This document shows, piece after piece, positions 41,483-42,750 of a DNA stretch of 42,750 nt. The notes under the pieces were generated by a model, which saw only the letters and a program-made list of their open reading frames with translations, was not told the origin of the DNA and ran no database searches. The DNA is taken from positions 1-42,750 of the forward strand of contig JAFXQV010000033.1 in the NCBI GenBank assembly GCA_017526785.1, given 5' to 3'. The translations under genes and the position numbers were made by a program. Numbering within the stretch: the first letter of the stretch is position 1; each line of letters starts with the position of its first letter. Origin of the DNA: Oscillibacter sp. (GTDB taxonomy: Bacteria; Bacillota; Clostridia; Oscillospirales; Oscillospiraceae).

Positions 41483-42295
41483 TTAGAGCGTCTTGTGTTT
41501 GTTTATCTTTTCATCGAAAACAATTACAAGACTGGACCTTGCTCCATAAGTATCCATGAACTTATCCCTTTTTCCTTTGTTATAGAAGAAAGCAAGTTGC
41601 TTTAACATATCAGGAAGATTGCTTGCATCTCGATATGAAATTGCATTGTCAGCGCAGACTTTCTTCATCCTTTTGTGGTCATATCCAGCGGTTTTTGCAC
41701 ACTTAATAATGCAGTTGCGGAGAATGTTTTTCCGCTTTACCGTTTTTCCGCTATCAGCGATAGCGCGGAAAATATCTTCTGCATATTCTAAGCGTTGCAT
41801 GGCCTTGTCATAATCATCTTCTGTAAATACGAGTTCCCCCCGGCGCACCTTTTCCCGCTTCCCTTTTTCGGTATTGGATTTTCCGGCGGCGTTGAAGACA
41901 TCGTCACAACTAACCTGATATGTCTCCATCAACTCGAACAGACGCTGATAATCTAATCCTCCCGTTTTAACATACCGTTTCACAACGTCCTTGCTACTCC
42001 ATTGGGTAGAGTTCAAGTTCGCCGCTACACAGTCATCAATGCCCAACCCATCGCAAATAATATAGCTAATGGGAAAGCCATGCTTCTTGCACACAGCAAG
42101 ACGCCCCTGACCATCAATGACTTCCATTTTTTCATTCACGACAATAGGGATAGGCAACTGCTTGATACGCATAGCAGTTTCAATTTTCTTGAATCGTTCC
42201 GGTTCAACGTCTCTGTTGCCAAGCAGTGTTTTGAACTGCTCGTAATCATAAGTTTCATATATATTGCCTACAATTGTATCGTTTTTCTTTTGCAT
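41483..42295 (-). CDS. ParB-like (IbrB-type) domain protein
   Basis: The 270-residue protein has an N-terminal ParB/sulfiredoxin-like domain (about 8-100): PIPIVVNEKMEVIDGQGRLA at 48-67, with the GQGR phosphate-binding turn at 62-65. The rest is helical and basic. It lacks the usual chromosome-partition context. Proteins of this kind (IbrB) are found beside PAPS-reductase-like IbrA in prophages, normally on the same strand; here the two converge with 3 bases between stops. The gene is clearly AT-richer than everything around it, a sign of recent acquisition. AAGGAG lies 8 bases before the ATG. Confidence 0.78.
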   Translation of the reverse strand: MQKKNDTIVGNIYETYDYEQFKTLLGNRDVEPERFKKIETAMRIKQLPIPIVVNEKMEVIDGQGRLAVCKKHGFPISYIICDGLGIDDCVAANLNSTQWSSKDVVKRYVKTGGLDYQRLFELMETYQVSCDDVFNAAGKSNTEKGKREKVRRGELVFTEDDYDKAMQRLEYAEDIFRAIADSGKTVKRKNILRNCIIKCAKTAGYDHKRMKKVCADNAISYRDASNLPDMLKQLAFFYNKGKRDKFMDTYGARSSLVIVFDEKINKHKTL

Positions 42296-42350
42296 TGTGC
42301 ATTCTCCTTAGAAACTGTGCAATCAGTTTTCAAATACGACCTCTAATGAA

Positions 42351-42379
42351 AGTGTATCACAAATATTTGGCAAACGCAA
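42351..42379 (-). promoter_or_regulatory. Candidate promoter of the ParB-like gene
   Basis: On the minus strand, TTGCGT (42374-42379), a 17-base spacer and TACACT (42351-42356) preceded by TG, an extended -10. The leader to the start codon is about 50 bases. Confidence 0.5.
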
Positions 42380-42435
42380 GATATTTTTTGCTTTTCATCG
42401 AAATTATTTTTGCTCCATCATTTTTTCTTCCTTTA

Positions 42436-42750
42436 CAACTCCCGCCTGACCGCCGTTTCCCTGACGGCGCTAATGCCATCGTCGGACACGAAAGCGCGGA
42501 CGAAGGGGCGGAAAACATCGGCGGCGTTATCGGCGGCGCGACAAACAGCCTGATTGACTCCTGTTCCGCGAAAGCGAATATCGTCCTTCCCGACAACTCC
42601 GGAAAGGCGGGAATCCTGTGCGGCGGACTGGAGGCGACCTCCGTTGTCAACGGCTACGCGACGGGAACGCTGACGGCGGGAGACGGCTGTTCCGAAATCG
42701 GCGCGGTTGCCGGAAGCGTTTCCGATTCGGAGGAAATCACGAACAGCCGG
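42436..42750 (+). pseudogene. GLUG-like surface protein fragment, no start seen, runs off the window
   Basis: A GC-rich open frame continues past the window end. It encodes Gly/Ala/Ser-rich beta repeats such as ENIGGVIGGATNSLIDSCSA and EIGAVAGSV, like GLUG-motif regions of secreted or surface proteins. No signal peptide or ribosome-binding site precedes it; the open frame reaches back to an ATG at 42346, but that part is AT-rich and overlaps the ParB gene promoter. It may be the 3' part of a gene truncated when the ParB-like gene arrived, or an internal piece of a gene with a missed start. Confidence 0.5.

Overview
The window is a GC-rich chromosomal segment from a low-redundancy Firmicute, most likely a gut Clostridium-type anaerobe of the Oscillospiraceae/Ruminococcaceae kind. 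This rests on a complete S10-spc-alpha ribosomal block in Firmicute order, including type Z zinc-binding S14, a 37-residue L36 and a KOW-domain protein between map and infA; good GGAGG ribosome-binding sites; CCA encoded in the tRNA genes; SLH-domain and TPM/SPFH proteins; and a LexA of the Firmicute type. The assignment is inference; no 16S gene is present.

Layout. 1-420: end of a tRNA-Lys, a tRNA-Glu and a 5S rRNA, followed by two terminator hairpins. 500-3840: lexA on the minus strand, diverging from a gltX-asnA operon. 3880-12500: single genes on both strands: an SLH plus beta-lactamase-fold serine hydrolase, a DUF368 membrane protein, a radical SAM enzyme, a membrane-anchored Ala/Lys/Glu-rich protein, pckA, a DUF5662 protein, a doubtful orphan ORF and a cyclophilin. 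12493-16770: smpB with no canonical start codon, then a peptide-binding lipoprotein paired with a sensor diguanylate cyclase. 16819-33156: thirty-two minus-strand genes from rpsJ down to rplQ, read from one strong promoter at 33128-33156 through a structured leader of about 265 nt. 33221-38500: a DUF3298 lipoprotein and a three-gene set (SPFH with zinc ribbons, TFIIB-type zinc ribbon, TPM) like the membrane-stress genes ydjI, ydjG and ydjH of Bacillus subtilis, but with no pspA. 38608-39329: tRNA-Ala, tmRNA and a strong terminator.

From 39330 to the end the window looks like accessory DNA downstream of ssrA. It holds a ribbon-helix-helix protein with acidic repeats behind a structured leader, a DndC/IbrA-like PAPS-reductase-family protein, a convergent and AT-rich ParB-like (IbrB-like) protein, and a GLUG-like surface-protein fragment with no visible start. 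No integrase is visible, so the element boundaries are open.

The best candidates for a second look are the PAPS-reductase/ParB pair beside ssrA, the ribosomal protein S3 tail of repeated RDRQGGGFN units, the structured insert between rpsN and rpsH, the SPFH/zinc-ribbon/TPM cassette, the non-canonical smpB start and the orphan binding protein-GGDEF pair. Trans-translation is represented twice: smpB lies about 26 kb from ssrA.
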